Source: Dyadobacter chenhuakuii
GTDB lineage: Bacteria > Bacteroidota > Bacteroidia > Cytophagales > Spirosomataceae
Length of the DNA stretch: 64,000 nt
Reading direction: 5' to 3'
Assembly (NCBI RefSeq): GCF_023821985.2
Contig: NZ_CP098805.1
Coordinates: 3,162,001 to 3,226,000 of the forward strand
A model generated the notes under the pieces. That model was not told the DNA's origin and did no database searches. It saw nothing but the letters and a program-made list of their open reading frames with translations. The first letter of the stretch is position 1. Every line of letters starts with the position of its first letter. Positions 34,082-42,948 of the stretch are shown here, piece after piece. Both the position numbers and the translations under genes were made by a program.

Positions 34082-34507
34082 TTATTGAGCTGGTGTTTCT
34101 ACAACCGGATTTTCCGTTTCCGATGAAGATTGGGTAGTTGGTCTCGAAGCAGCGCGGCCAACGGCTGGCTTAGCATTGGTTGCTTTTACAGCGATCGGTT
34201 TAGCAGGAGCGGCAACAGCAGCTTTTGTGGATGCAGCGGCAACGAGCGCAGCAACCTTAGCAGCCTTTTCTTTCTTGCCTTCCTTTTTACCTTTGTCTTT
34301 CGATTTCAGCTTTTTCTCTTCATTCTTAGCATCCTTAGCCTGTTTTTTGGCAGTTTCCTTCTCAAACTTTGCTACTTTCTTAGCCAGTTTTTCAGCCGCC
34401 TTTTCGATAGACTTCTTTATTTTCTTGGAACCTGCAGAAACTGCAGCGATTTTGCCGGAAAGCGTTTCTGCAATTTCGGTCGATAATTTTTTTGTAGCAG
34501 ATTTCAT
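34082..34507 (-). CDS. Histone H1-like Lys/Ala-rich protein
   Basis: This 141-residue protein is very rich in Lys and Ala. Residues 1-75 hold a charged helical part (KKIKKSIEKAAEKLAKKVAK, then EKKLKSKDKGKKEGKKEK), followed by an Ala/Pro/Lys region (AAPAKPIAVKATNAKPAVG) and an acidic Ser/Thr/Glu tail. This composition is that of eukaryotic H1 C-terminal tails and of bacterial H1-like proteins such as Hc1 or AlgP, which bind DNA without sequence specificity. The helical N-terminus could also be a coiled coil. The function is inferred from composition only. There is no signal peptide. Confidence 0.7.
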   Translation of the reverse strand: MKSATKKLSTEIAETLSGKIAAVSAGSKKIKKSIEKAAEKLAKKVAKFEKETAKKQAKDAKNEEKKLKSKDKGKKEGKKEKAAKVAALVAAASTKAAVAAPAKPIAVKATNAKPAVGRAASRPTTQSSSETENPVVETPAQ

Positions 34508-34645
34508 AATGTAGTTTTAAATTCTGGTAAAGTTTCTACCCGGTTGAACAAGCAAACGGCCTGTGAACGTGAGGATATATCATTGCATTTATAACCTGCA
34601 ATTAATGCTTATTAAGCGATAAACACCAAATATCTCGTATTATAT

Positions 34646-35188
34646 TTATGTTATCTTTTTGCTTACAAATTCCCAGAGCACGATTCCAGCGGATACAGAC
34701 ACATTAAAGGAATGTTTTGTTCCAAACTGCGGGATTTCCAGGCAGCCGTCGGCAGCGGCAATAACATTATCCGCGACGCCTTCTACCTCATTTCCAAACA
34801 CAAATGCGCACGGCTTCTCCATGTTCGGAGCAAAATTTTGCAACATTACGCTCCCTTCCGCCTGCTCCACACACCACACTTCATAACCCTGAGCCTTCAA
34901 CAGTTTCACCGCATCTTCGGCGCTATCGTTCTTTTCCCAATCCACCGACAACTCGGCACCAATGGCGCTCCTGGTAATTTCCCTGTGCGGGGGACTTTGG
35001 GTATAACCACATAAAATGATCTTCTGAGCCCGAAAAGCATCTGCTGTTCTAAAAAAGGAGCCAATGTTGGCCAGGCTCCTGATGTTATCAAGGACAATAA
35101 CAAATGGGAATTTCTCCGATTCCTTAAATTCTTCAACCGTCAACCGGCCCATTTCTTCAATCTGCAACTTGCGCATCCGCGTTTTCAT
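34646..35188 (-). CDS. TrmH/SpoU-family RNA 2'-O-methyltransferase
   Basis: The ATG at 35188 gives 180 residues; an upstream TTG at 35221 is not needed. The SPOUT knot motifs are present: motif 1 VLDNIRSLANIGSFFRTADAF (with the catalytic Asn/Arg), motif 2 CAFVFGNEVEGVA and motif 3 CLEIPQFGTKHSFNVSVSAGIVLWEF. It would methylate a ribose in tRNA or rRNA, using S-adenosylmethionine, in the cytoplasm. There is no N-terminal RNA-binding extension, as in the short TrmL/TrmH-like forms. A TAnnTTTG box lies 12 bases before the start. Confidence 0.9.
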   Translation of the reverse strand: MKTRMRKLQIEEMGRLTVEEFKESEKFPFVIVLDNIRSLANIGSFFRTADAFRAQKIILCGYTQSPPHREITRSAIGAELSVDWEKNDSAEDAVKLLKAQGYEVWCVEQAEGSVMLQNFAPNMEKPCAFVFGNEVEGVADNVIAAADGCLEIPQFGTKHSFNVSVSAGIVLWEFVSKKIT

Positions 35189-35199
35189 TGATGTTTCGG

Positions 35200-35207
35200 C
35201 AAACGTA
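35200..35207 (-). promoter_or_regulatory. -7 box for the TrmH-like gene
   Basis: Minus-strand TACGTTTG matches TAnnTTTG; the start codon is at 35188, so the leader would be only a few bases. Confidence 0.35.
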
Positions 35208-35242
35208 CGGGAAAGAAGCAAATTAATTTTTCAAACCCCACA

Positions 35243-35273
35243 AAAAAACCCCGCACGGCCAAGTGCAGGGTTC
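35243..35273 (-). terminator. Terminator after the NarL-type regulator gene
   Basis: On the minus strand AACCCTGCAC pairs with GTGCGGGGTT (one mismatch, 6-base loop) and runs into seven Ts. Confidence 0.82.
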
Positions 35274-35292
35274 AATCTTTTTTCTGAGTCAA

Positions 35293-35913
35293 TTATTTGA
35301 TCTTCGTGATCAGTTCAACGATGTTTTTAACACCCAGTTTCTCAAAAATCCTAGCTTTGTAAGTACTAACGGTTGAGAGCTGTAGGTTGAGTTTTTCAGC
35401 TATTTTAGCGGTTCCTAATCCTTCTTTCAAAAGATTCATTACGTCCGTTTCGCGTGGCGAAAGACTTACGATCGGGTCCGGAAGAAACTCTCTTGGATTG
35501 ATGAGCCTGTTGATATTCATTTGCTGCATATCTTCGCTCATGTATTTTTTATTATTCAAAACGCTCATAACGGCTGTTTTAAACTCTTCCTCAGGCGCGT
35601 CCTTCGATAAATAACCGTCCGCACCGGCTTGGAGATACATTAAACCGTATTGCTGTTCGTCATAGCTTGAAAACATCAATATCCTTATGCCGGGAGATTT
35701 TTGACGGATGGTTTCAACCATTTTCGTCGTGTTCCCGCCAGGAATGTTGATATCGAGGATCAGAAGATCGTACGATTTCACTTCAATCTCCTGAAGTATC
35801 TTGTCAAAATCGTCTACGTCCGAAATAGTTGAGTCCGGTATCAGTGATTTGAGGAGGTGTTTGGTGCCTATTCTCACTACTGCATGATCTTCGGCAATAA
35901 GTATGTGTTTCAT
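35293..35913 (-). CDS. NarL/FixJ-family response regulator
   Basis: The ATG at 35913 gives 206 residues; the upstream TTG at 35931 is rejected. The receiver domain (1-120) has the acidic pocket AEDH at 8-9, phospho-acceptor Asp54 (LILDINIPGG), FSSYDE at the switch Ser and the conserved Lys in YLSKDAPEEEF. A LuxR-type helix-turn-helix follows (about 145-206: SLSPRETDVMNLLKEGLGTA, then LQLSTVSTYKARIFEKLGV). A cognate kinase is not adjacent. About 280 AT-rich bases separate it from the divergent acyltransferase-like gene at the edge of the polysaccharide block. Confidence 0.92.
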   Translation of the reverse strand: MKHILIAEDHAVVRIGTKHLLKSLIPDSTISDVDDFDKILQEIEVKSYDLLILDINIPGGNTTKMVETIRQKSPGIRILMFSSYDEQQYGLMYLQAGADGYLSKDAPEEEFKTAVMSVLNNKKYMSEDMQQMNINRLINPREFLPDPIVSLSPRETDVMNLLKEGLGTAKIAEKLNLQLSTVSTYKARIFEKLGVKNIVELITKIK

Positions 35914-35931
35914 GTACGGGTTTGAGTCCAA

Positions 35932-36213
35932 TTAATTAAAAAAATGCAGGTGCCAGTCTATAAAAACCAGGGAATCAACAAAAATAGCAATCAGCATTGT
36001 ATTAAACATAAAAAATATCAAATTAGTATCTCAATTTTTAACAATTTTGAATAAAATAGTCTCCTGAGGGCCTACTTAAAAGTAAACCATCAGTTACATA
36101 CTACTAATTAGTCGTTTAGCTTTCAGATTATTTCTCACAACACACACTATTTAGGAAAAACAGATAAACTGGAAGTTTGTCTGGATATTGGAAAAAGCCA
36201 CTTTTCAAAGACA
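35932..36213. other. AT-rich divergent intergenic region
   Basis: About 280 bases between the NarL-type regulator and the acyltransferase-like gene. No RNA gene or clear TAnnTTTG box was found. The frame of the downstream gene stays open back to 36112 without an ATG. Confidence 0.5.
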
Positions 36214-37113
36214 TTGGCTTTTCTGCCTTTTTTATATCTGGAACCGGAGCATTTATCAACCCAGACTGTCGGTCAGATATATGAATTCTCCCTGCTCCGC
36301 CAGGATCCTCCGCATGTCATAGCCATTTTTCAATGTATAGAAATGCCTGATAGCAGCTGGATTTCGCCTCCTAACGCTCCATTTGGCGGCATTCAATGCG
36401 GTACGGATTGCCAGGAAAGCGAGATTGTCTTTTTTATAAATTGTATTAAAAAGTGGATCAATGATCGCTCAGGAAAACAGCTGACGATTAAAACTGCTCC
36501 ATGCTGCTATGAAGCTGATCAACAACGCTTATTACACGACGCTTATCTATATACTGGACTTATCCCCGTTCAGGCCTGCGTTAATAGTTATATTAATGTG
36601 GATGGCGATGACTTCATTGCTCACATCAGGCCGGCTGAAAAACGAAAACTCAAAAAAGCTGTTCTTGCGGGATTCAGAGCTGGGCCAGCGCATGAAATTT
36701 CATCCCAGGTTACTTATGAATTCCTGGCACACTGCCGTGAAAGTAATGGTTACCGCATGCCGTTAACATTATCTCAAATTGAAATATTGAAACACAAATT
36801 TCCCGAAGCATATCAGATTTTTACGGTTGTTGACCAGGAAAAGATCATCGCCCTTACCCTGACGGTGCGGGTTAACGATCATATACTTTATAATTTTTTG
36901 TGCGGGGATTTACCTGAATACCGCGTTTACAGCCCGGTAGTCATGTTAATGGATCGCGTTTACCAACATTGTCAGCGGGAAAACATCAGGATATTAGACC
37001 TGGGCATTTCGCTGGATGGCAATGGGGTCCACAAGCCTTCGCTTAGCAGGTTCAAGAAAAATATTGGTGGGAAAGAATGTTTGAAAATGACTTATGAAAT
37101 AACTTTCCGCTGA
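36214..37113 (+). CDS. GNAT/FemAB-like acyltransferase
   Basis: The frame starts with a TTG at 36214 and encodes 299 residues, but it remains open upstream to 36112 without any ATG, so the true N-terminus is uncertain. The part SWISPPNAPFGGIQC resembles a conserved segment of Bacteroidota GNAT proteins, and the C-terminal half (IRPAEKRKLKKAVLAGF, ALTLTVRVNDHILYNFLCGD, LDLGISLDGNGVHKPSLSRFKKNIGG) fits an Acetyltransf_6/FemAB-like N-acyltransferase fold. It may acylate a sugar or peptide in surface polymer synthesis. Its stop codon and that of the convergent methyltransferase gene together form the palindrome TGATCA. Confidence 0.65.
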   Translation: MAFLPFLYLEPEHLSTQTVGQIYEFSLLRQDPPHVIAIFQCIEMPDSSWISPPNAPFGGIQCGTDCQESEIVFFINCIKKWINDRSGKQLTIKTAPCCYEADQQRLLHDAYLYTGLIPVQACVNSYINVDGDDFIAHIRPAEKRKLKKAVLAGFRAGPAHEISSQVTYEFLAHCRESNGYRMPLTLSQIEILKHKFPEAYQIFTVVDQEKIIALTLTVRVNDHILYNFLCGDLPEYRVYSPVVMLMDRVYQHCQRENIRILDLGISLDGNGVHKPSLSRFKKNIGGKECLKMTYEITFR

Positions 37114-37758
37114 TCAGATGCCCAAACAGTTACCATCCCGGTAAAACACGCTCGTGCACGTTTCGATGCCTACAATTGGCGCCATACCAATGAAATCCAG
37201 TCTTCGGAAACCTCTTTCTTTCAAATATTCCTTCGCTTTCTGATACCACTCACGTTCCGAATTGTCCAGGATCAGGACGCCATCATTGGTCAGATAATCG
37301 ACTGCAAAGTTGGCACACTTTACCCTGTTGCGTCCGTCAACAATGATAATGTTATAACGCTCACCAGCATCCTTAACCGCCTGAATGTAAGACTCGCCCA
37401 GCGGTTTTTCGATAACTTTTGCATTGCCGGGAAGCTTTGGCTTTATAAGCTTGATCCATTCCGCATCGTGTTCCACAGCCGTAATTTGCTTCACGCGGGC
37501 ACCATACCAGCGGGTGGAATTTCCGGAACCATATTCAAAAACCACGAAATCAGGCTTCAAACGCGGTTTCAAAAACAATATAAATGGATATGTATACCAG
37601 GGAAGCGGATCACCATTTGCGTCAACGGATTGTTTGGTATGAAAACTTCTGAACCAGCCGTACTGCTTCAAAGCACCGTCCAGAAAAAGCTGCACACTGC
37701 CACCCAGGCCGATCCCATTAAGCAGATCCCAGGTGTTGTTTTTTATTTTTTTAATCAT
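37114..37758 (-). CDS. SAM-dependent methyltransferase (class I, surface-glycan context)
   Basis: This 214-residue cytoplasmic protein has a Rossmann SAM motif FVVFEYGSGNSTRWYG, followed by ITAVEHDAEWIKLIK (acidic ribose-binding position), and IIIVDGRNRVKCANFAVDYL with VLILDNSERE. It resembles methyltransferases found in polysaccharide clusters but the acceptor is unknown. Its ATG overlaps the stop of wecB by 4 bases (ATGA), which indicates translational coupling to the UDP-GlcNAc epimerase. Confidence 0.8.
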   Translation of the reverse strand: MIKKIKNNTWDLLNGIGLGGSVQLFLDGALKQYGWFRSFHTKQSVDANGDPLPWYTYPFILFLKPRLKPDFVVFEYGSGNSTRWYGARVKQITAVEHDAEWIKLIKPKLPGNAKVIEKPLGESYIQAVKDAGERYNIIIVDGRNRVKCANFAVDYLTNDGVLILDNSEREWYQKAKEYLKERGFRRLDFIGMAPIVGIETCTSVFYRDGNCLGI

Positions 37759-38888
37759 TTCAAATCCGACGGTTGACGCTTACCGGCACAAACGTACGAA
37801 TTAATGTACTTTTCTCGCAGAATTGTCACGATGCGATCTGCTGCGCAACCATCCCATAATTCCGGGATCTGTCCTTTTTTACAATGTCCCCCCATTATCT
37901 TTCTGGCCAGTTCCACCACGGATTGCGCATTCCAGTCGGGCAGCAGATGATTTGTGCCGGCTTCAACAGTGATCGGACGCTCGGTGCTATCTCTTAATGT
38001 AATGCAAGGCACTTTCAGAAACGTCGTCTCCTCCTGAATGCCGCCCGAATCGGTGATGACAAGAGACGCGTTGTTAATCAATGTTAAAAACTCCCTGTGA
38101 CCCTGAGGTTCAGTAATTTCCAGATTTTTGATTTTTTTCAAATCATGCAATAACCCTTGCGCTTCAAGGCTCTTCAATGTACGCGGGTGGATTGGGAAGA
38201 TAATGGGATGCAATGCCGATAATCTTCTGATCATGTTTGCGATTTCGAGCATTACCACCGCATTATCCACATTAGCTGGTCTGTGCATGGTCATTAAGAT
38301 ATATTCGTTTTGCCTTACACGTTGCCGCGCATCTTCGGTAACCTGATTCAAACAATGCAGCAGCGAATCGATCATTACATTGCCGACGAAGTGAATCTTT
38401 TCAGGCGAAATATTTTCTCTTAAAAGATTACAAACCGCCGACTTCTCCGTTACAAAAAGCTGATCTGCAATGGCATCGGTGACAATCCGGTTAATCTCTT
38501 CGGGCATTTTCCTGTCGCCGCTCCTCAGCCCCGCTTCCACATGAACTACGGGAATGTGCATTTTTACTGCCACCAGTGCGCAAGCCAGCGTAGAATTTAC
38601 ATCGCCCACGACCAGCACAATGTCCGGCTTTTCGATAAGGAGCACCTTTTCAAATGCAACCATTATCGCTGCCGTTTGCTGCGCTTGCGAACCATTGCTT
38701 ACGCCTAAAAAATAATCCGGTTCGGGAAGTTGAAGCTGTTCGAAAAAGATGCCGGACATCCGGAAATCATAATGCTGGCCGGTGTGGACGATCAGGGAAT
38801 TGATATCCGGAAAGAGTGTGAAAGCGCGGTGCAGCGGCGCGACTTTCATAAAATTGGGACGTGCCCCAACGATATTGATTACTTTCAA
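37755..38888 (-). CDS. wecB: UDP-N-acetylglucosamine 2-epimerase (non-hydrolysing)
   Basis: This 377-residue enzyme converts UDP-GlcNAc to UDP-ManNAc in the cytoplasm for surface polysaccharide. It uses a TTG start at 38888: MKVINIVGARPNFMKVAPL is the conserved beginning and a stop lies just upstream in frame. Family marks are VHTGQHYDFRMSGIFFEQL, VHVEAGLRSGDRKMPEEINR and ITDSGGIQEETTFLKVPC. A TAACTTTG -7 box lies about 25 bases upstream. A methyltransferase gene overlaps its 3' end by 4 bases. UDP-ManNAc dehydrogenase (wecC) is not in the window. Confidence 0.93.
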   Translation of the reverse strand: MKVINIVGARPNFMKVAPLHRAFTLFPDINSLIVHTGQHYDFRMSGIFFEQLQLPEPDYFLGVSNGSQAQQTAAIMVAFEKVLLIEKPDIVLVVGDVNSTLACALVAVKMHIPVVHVEAGLRSGDRKMPEEINRIVTDAIADQLFVTEKSAVCNLLRENISPEKIHFVGNVMIDSLLHCLNQVTEDARQRVRQNEYILMTMHRPANVDNAVVMLEIANMIRRLSALHPIIFPIHPRTLKSLEAQGLLHDLKKIKNLEITEPQGHREFLTLINNASLVITDSGGIQEETTFLKVPCITLRDSTERPITVEAGTNHLLPDWNAQSVVELARKIMGGHCKKGQIPELWDGCAADRIVTILREKYINSYVCAGKRQPSDLK

Positions 38889-38913
38889 GAAATAGTGTGT
38901 TTAATTAAGGAAG

Positions 38914-38921
38914 CAAAGTTA
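38914..38921 (-). promoter_or_regulatory. -7 box for wecB
   Basis: Minus-strand TAACTTTG matches TAnnTTTG, about 25 bases before the TTG start at 38888. Confidence 0.4.
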
Positions 38922-38982
38922 TTACAAACATTCAGAGGAACTAATCGGGCTTCGCGGTTAGGCTATCTTCTGGTTTTTGTCT

Positions 38983-38990
38983 TAATTTTG
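38983..38990 (+). promoter_or_regulatory. -7 box for the flippase gene
   Basis: TAATTTTG matches TAnnTTTG, 21 bases before the ATG at 39012; this supports a start well after the end of the open frame that reaches back into wecB. Confidence 0.4.
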
Positions 38991-39011
38991 CCTTGTAATC
39001 ATTGCACCTTC

Positions 39012-40532
39012 ATGGGGATAATTGTACGTCAGGGTTTTAAAAGTTCAATCGTTTCTTACGTCGGGGTTGTCATCGGCATTTTTAACATCCTCATCCTCTA
39101 TAACCAGTTTCTGACCCAGGAACAATTGGGTTTGTACGCTTCCACCCTGCTGACTTTCCCAGTTATTTACATGTCCTTTGCGCTTTTGGGAGTTCCGTCG
39201 GTTGCCGTGCGGTTTCATAGCCGGTTCCAGGATCACGAGTCACGGAGGCAGCTTTTTACATTTATCATCATTACGCCATTGGTCGGTCTGGCCGCTTTTG
39301 TGGTGCTATATCTGCTTTTCAAGCCGCTTTATCTCAAATTTTACCTTGACCATTCTCCTATGCTGGTCAAGTATTATTACGTTTTTATCCCGCTCACCGT
39401 AGGAATGGTTTATCTGCTGGCGTTGGAATCTTATTCAAGAATAAACTTACGTATAGCGGTTCCTTCCCTCATCCGCGAGGTTGGGTTACGGCTTTTTAAC
39501 AGCGCGGTGGTCATCATGTTTGGTTATAAAATCATCACTTTTGACACGATGGTGAACCTTACCGTGCTGAGCTACGGACTTGCCATTGCGGCCATGCTGA
39601 TCTATCTGCACCTGCAAAAACGCCTTTATACCAGGCTGGATTTTGGCTTTGTAAAACACCCTGCGTTCAAGGAAATGTATCGTTACGGGCTCTGGGTTTT
39701 GCTTGGAGGGGCCAGTGCCGCATTGCTTCCGCATATTGAAAAAGTCCTTTTACCCGCATTCAAAGGCGGTCTGGGCAGCACTGCCATTTTCGACATTGCC
39801 TCGCGGATAGCACTGGTCATTTCCATTCCCAGAAATGCCATTGTGATGATAAGCGCGCCGATTATTTCAGAAGCTTATACGCGCAACGACATTGCGCACA
39901 TTGACACGATCTATAAAAAATCCTCGCTTAACCTCTTCATTATCGGCTCCTTCCTGTTCCTGGGCATATGGACCAACATTGATGCTATTTTTGGTATTAT
40001 TCCAAAATCAGATATTTACTCACAAGGCAAATGGGTCGTGTTAATGGTCGGCATTTCCCGAATCGTTGATATGATGACCGGCCTGAATACGGAAATCCTG
40101 ACCAATTCGAAATACTATCGCTACGACATTGTTTTCATGCTGTTTTTCACGATCCTGATCTTATTCAGCAGCCAGTTCCTGATCCCGCTGTACGGCTTCA
40201 ATGGTGCGGCTGCCGCTGCGCTTTTCTCCACGGTCATTTATAATTTTGTCAAATTGTTTTTTATCAGACAAAAACTTGGCATACAACCCTTTACATTGGG
40301 AACATTCAAGGTAATATTGCTGGGGACTGTTGCCTATCTGGTCGCTCACTACATGCCGTTTCCCGAATCTGATGACCTGATTTCCACCGTAATGATCATT
40401 CTGGCCCGTTCGGTTATTGTTACAGTGATTTTTGGTGGCGGAATCCTGATCTGGAATGTATCAGAGGACATTTCGGCGGGCTTCGGAAGTGGCTGGAAAT
40501 TAATTAAGACAAGTATTCTGAGGATAAAATAA
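39012..40532 (+). CDS. Polysaccharide flippase (Wzx-like, MATE/MOP superfamily)
   Basis: The ATG at 39012 gives 506 residues; the open frame extends upstream to 38730, but that part is antisense to wecB and hydrophilic, so it is excluded. The protein has about 14 membrane segments with the N-terminal pattern GFKSSIVSYVGVVIGIFNIL of Polysacc_synt families and no large soluble domains. It would flip lipid-linked oligosaccharide across the inner membrane. A TAnnTTTG box is 21 bases before the start. It opens the plus-strand part of the polysaccharide block. Confidence 0.85.
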   Translation: MGIIVRQGFKSSIVSYVGVVIGIFNILILYNQFLTQEQLGLYASTLLTFPVIYMSFALLGVPSVAVRFHSRFQDHESRRQLFTFIIITPLVGLAAFVVLYLLFKPLYLKFYLDHSPMLVKYYYVFIPLTVGMVYLLALESYSRINLRIAVPSLIREVGLRLFNSAVVIMFGYKIITFDTMVNLTVLSYGLAIAAMLIYLHLQKRLYTRLDFGFVKHPAFKEMYRYGLWVLLGGASAALLPHIEKVLLPAFKGGLGSTAIFDIASRIALVISIPRNAIVMISAPIISEAYTRNDIAHIDTIYKKSSLNLFIIGSFLFLGIWTNIDAIFGIIPKSDIYSQGKWVVLMVGISRIVDMMTGLNTEILTNSKYYRYDIVFMLFFTILILFSSQFLIPLYGFNGAAAAALFSTVIYNFVKLFFIRQKLGIQPFTLGTFKVILLGTVAYLVAHYMPFPESDDLISTVMIILARSVIVTVIFGGGILIWNVSEDISAGFGSGWKLIKTSILRIK

Positions 40533-40540
40533 GAGACCGC

Positions 40541-40548
40541 TATCTTTG
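40541..40548 (+). promoter_or_regulatory. -7 box for the methyltransferase/glycosyltransferase run
   Basis: TATCTTTG matches TAnnTTTG, 25 bases before the ATG at 40574. It lies right after the flippase stop codon, so the following genes may have their own transcription start. Confidence 0.4.
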
Positions 40549-40573
40549 AAGCATTAAAACAGATCCATTTCTG

Positions 40574-41188
40574 ATGTCGTTAAAGGAAAAAATAATTGCC
40601 GGCGTTCTCAAACAGCCATATAGTTTATATCAATTGACCACTTACGATCCGACCAAACCGGTCAATATGGTCGTGGGAAGCATGTACTCGCTTTACAAAG
40701 GCTGGATACATTCTGATATTGAGACACTTAACTTGCTGAAAGAAAGTGATTGGCAAAAATATTTCAACGAAAATTCAATTGATAAAATCCTGGCCGAGCA
40801 CGTCTGGGAACATTTGACACTGGAAGAAGGACAGCTCGCATTCAAACATTGCCATACGTATCTCAAACCCGGTGGTTTTCTGAGAGTTGCGGTTCCGGAT
40901 GGTTTTAATCCCAGCGAAGAATACATCAATTATGTAAAGCCCGGCGGCACGGGAAACGGAGCAGATGACCATAAGCTGCTCTACAATTACCAAATCATGT
41001 CGCGCTCACTCGAAGCTGTTGGTTTTACAGTAAAATTGCTCGAATATTTTGATGAAGAAGGCCGGTTTCACAAGTCGCCCTGGAAGCCCGAAGATGGTAT
41101 GATCAGGCGCTCGGCGGACCACGACAGCCGTAATGCTGGCGGAAAACTGGGTTATACTTCTTTGATCATCGATGCTTATAAAAGCTAA
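40574..41188 (+). CDS. SAM-dependent methyltransferase-like protein
   Basis: This 204-residue protein carries the C-terminal half of a methyltransferase fold: ILAEHVWEHLTLEEGQLAF, then YLKPGGFLRVAVPDGFNP, typical of the COG4627 group. The N-terminal glycine-rich SAM motif is weak (NMVVGSMYSLYKGW), so SAM binding is uncertain. DRNA-like features are absent. It is followed 2 bases later by a glycosyltransferase gene on the same strand, and it probably modifies a sugar or lipid of the surface polymer. Confidence 0.75.
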   Translation: MSLKEKIIAGVLKQPYSLYQLTTYDPTKPVNMVVGSMYSLYKGWIHSDIETLNLLKESDWQKYFNENSIDKILAEHVWEHLTLEEGQLAFKHCHTYLKPGGFLRVAVPDGFNPSEEYINYVKPGGTGNGADDHKLLYNYQIMSRSLEAVGFTVKLLEYFDEEGRFHKSPWKPEDGMIRRSADHDSRNAGGKLGYTSLIIDAYKS

Positions 41189-41190
41189 CA

Positions 41191-42093
41191 ATGAGTTTGC
41201 CCGCCAGTCTTGCCCCTATCGTGTTGTTTTGTTTTAATCGCCCTGCGCATTTGCAGCAAACGATCGAGGCGCTGCAACAGAACATGCTGGCAACGGAAAG
41301 CGAGCTGATTATTTACTCGGACGGGCCCCGGAATAAGTCCGATGAAACCCCGGTAGCGGATGTAAGGACTTATATAGCCTCAATTACTGGTTTCAAGCAC
41401 ATTAAGATCCATCATTCAGAGCAAAATAAGGGCTTGGCGGCTTCTGTGATCCGAGGCGTTACCGAAGTGCTAAACCAGTTTGAAAAGGTGATTGTGCTGG
41501 AAGATGACATGCTTACCGCGCCGGATTTCCTGGTTTTTATGAATGAGGCGTTAACTGCATTCGAATCGCGGAAAGACGTTTTTTCAGTAACGGCTTACGG
41601 CCCGCCGATCTCGTTTCCGGCACATTATAAGGAAGACCTTTATCTCGCACCGCGCGCAAGTTCGTGGGGCTGGGGAACCTGGCTGAGCAAATGGAATAAG
41701 GCCGATTGGGACGTTACAACGTTTGACGAACTGGAAAAGGATAAAACTAAAAGAAAACAGTTTAAATCAGGCGGAGAAGATCTTTGGCCCATGCTGGTAA
41801 AGCAACAGCGAAAAGTCATCGATTCCTGGGCGATCCGCTGGACTTACAGCCAGTTTCTGAATGATGCATATGGCGTATATCCGGTGCATTCGAAAATCAG
41901 GAACATTGGCACAGATGGCAGCGGGACGAATTTCACATTCAAAACGGGCTATTATGGCTCGGAAGTAAGCGATAGCAAAATCCGGATCGACCCGAACATT
42001 GTGCCTGACCATCAGGTTATTCAGGCATTTGCGGATTATTACAAACTTCCGCTTGCATTAAAGATCAAGAACCGGATCAAATACCGGATCTGA
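41191..42093 (+). CDS. Glycosyltransferase (GT-A fold)
   Basis: This 300-residue protein has a nucleotide-sugar transferase N-terminus (APIVLFCFNRPAHLQQTIEAL), SELIIYSDGPRNKSDE, and an acidic metal-binding motif VIVLEDDMLTAPDFLVFMNE near residue 97-115. SWGWGTWLSKW and later RNIGTDGSGTNF are typical of a Bacteroidota/cyanobacterial family of sugar transferases. There are no membrane segments. It starts 2 bases after the methyltransferase stop and is followed 15 bases later by an FkbM methyltransferase gene, so the three form an operon in surface glycan synthesis. Confidence 0.82.
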   Translation: MSLPASLAPIVLFCFNRPAHLQQTIEALQQNMLATESELIIYSDGPRNKSDETPVADVRTYIASITGFKHIKIHHSEQNKGLAASVIRGVTEVLNQFEKVIVLEDDMLTAPDFLVFMNEALTAFESRKDVFSVTAYGPPISFPAHYKEDLYLAPRASSWGWGTWLSKWNKADWDVTTFDELEKDKTKRKQFKSGGEDLWPMLVKQQRKVIDSWAIRWTYSQFLNDAYGVYPVHSKIRNIGTDGSGTNFTFKTGYYGSEVSDSKIRIDPNIVPDHQVIQAFADYYKLPLALKIKNRIKYRI

Positions 42094-42108
42094 CGAAACA
42101 GAAATTAT

Positions 42109-42915
42109 ATGTATTGGCTGCGCTATTTACTGAAAGAACCTTTCAACGCCTTGCGGACCTCAACCAACCGTGAGTTTATGGGTCTGCTATTGAAATATGG
42201 CAACAGTCGCAGGCATACGCGGACGCAGGTTGAATTTGGAAATTCAAAACTGACGGTGCCTGATACAATGTCATTTCTCTGGCAGCATAAGGAGATTTTT
42301 GCTGATGAGTTTTATTTTTTTGAGTCAAAAAATCCTGAGCCGGTCATTTTCGATTGTGGGGCCAATGTTGGGATGAGTGTATTATATTTCAAAAAGCTTT
42401 TTCCAAAATCACACATTACGGCCTTCGAAGCGGAACCTGAAATCGCCGCATTGCTTCGTGATAACCTGAGGAATAACAACATTAATGATGTTACGATCAT
42501 TGATAAGGCCGTCTGGATGAATGATGAGGGCATTTGGTTTGGGAGCGAATCGGCAGATTCTTCCTCCATTTATTCCAGTGCTGAAAAGAAAAAAATCGCT
42601 TCAATCCGTTTAAGGGACTTTCTCCTGGCCGAAAAGCGCATTGATTTTCTGAAAATCGACATTGAAGGCGCTGAGAAAGAAGTGCTCAATGACTGCCGCG
42701 ACGCCCTGAGCCATGTTCAGAATCTATTTGTCGAATTCCACTCCTACATCGGCAATCCGCAGGGACTGGCAGAAATCATCCGCATCTTCGAAGAAAACAA
42801 CTTCCGTTATTACATCGACACCAACCAGCACCGCCTAAAACCCTTCACCAACTACCGCTACCGAGGCAACGACGTCATGGATTTACAGCTAAATATTTTC
42901 GGCTGGCGGGAGTAA
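42109..42915 (+). CDS. FkbM-family methyltransferase
   Basis: This 268-residue protein has the FkbM SAM-binding region VIFDCGANVGMSVLYFKKLF with ITAFEAEPEIAALLRDNL (acidic ribose-binding residue), and then IRLRDFLLAEKRIDFLKIDI with EGAEKEVL, the hallmark of the family. Such enzymes O-methylate sugars or polyketides; in this context a sugar is likely. It is the last gene of the plus-strand run; a perfect 27-base palindrome follows before a convergent gene. Confidence 0.87.
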   Translation: MYWLRYLLKEPFNALRTSTNREFMGLLLKYGNSRRHTRTQVEFGNSKLTVPDTMSFLWQHKEIFADEFYFFESKNPEPVIFDCGANVGMSVLYFKKLFPKSHITAFEAEPEIAALLRDNLRNNNINDVTIIDKAVWMNDEGIWFGSESADSSSIYSSAEKKKIASIRLRDFLLAEKRIDFLKIDIEGAEKEVLNDCRDALSHVQNLFVEFHSYIGNPQGLAEIIRIFEENNFRYYIDTNQHRLKPFTNYRYRGNDVMDLQLNIFGWRE

Positions 42916-42948
42916 GGCGCTTGATAAATAGCTGACATTTCTTGGAAA

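Noticed and set aside
37108..37119. TGATCA shared by two convergent stop codons as a functional site
   Set aside because: A 6-base palindrome made of two TGA codons is expected by chance when stops abut; nothing else supports a function.
38730..39011. N-terminal extension of the flippase
   Set aside because: It is antisense to the conserved start of wecB, is hydrophilic, and a promoter box lies after it.
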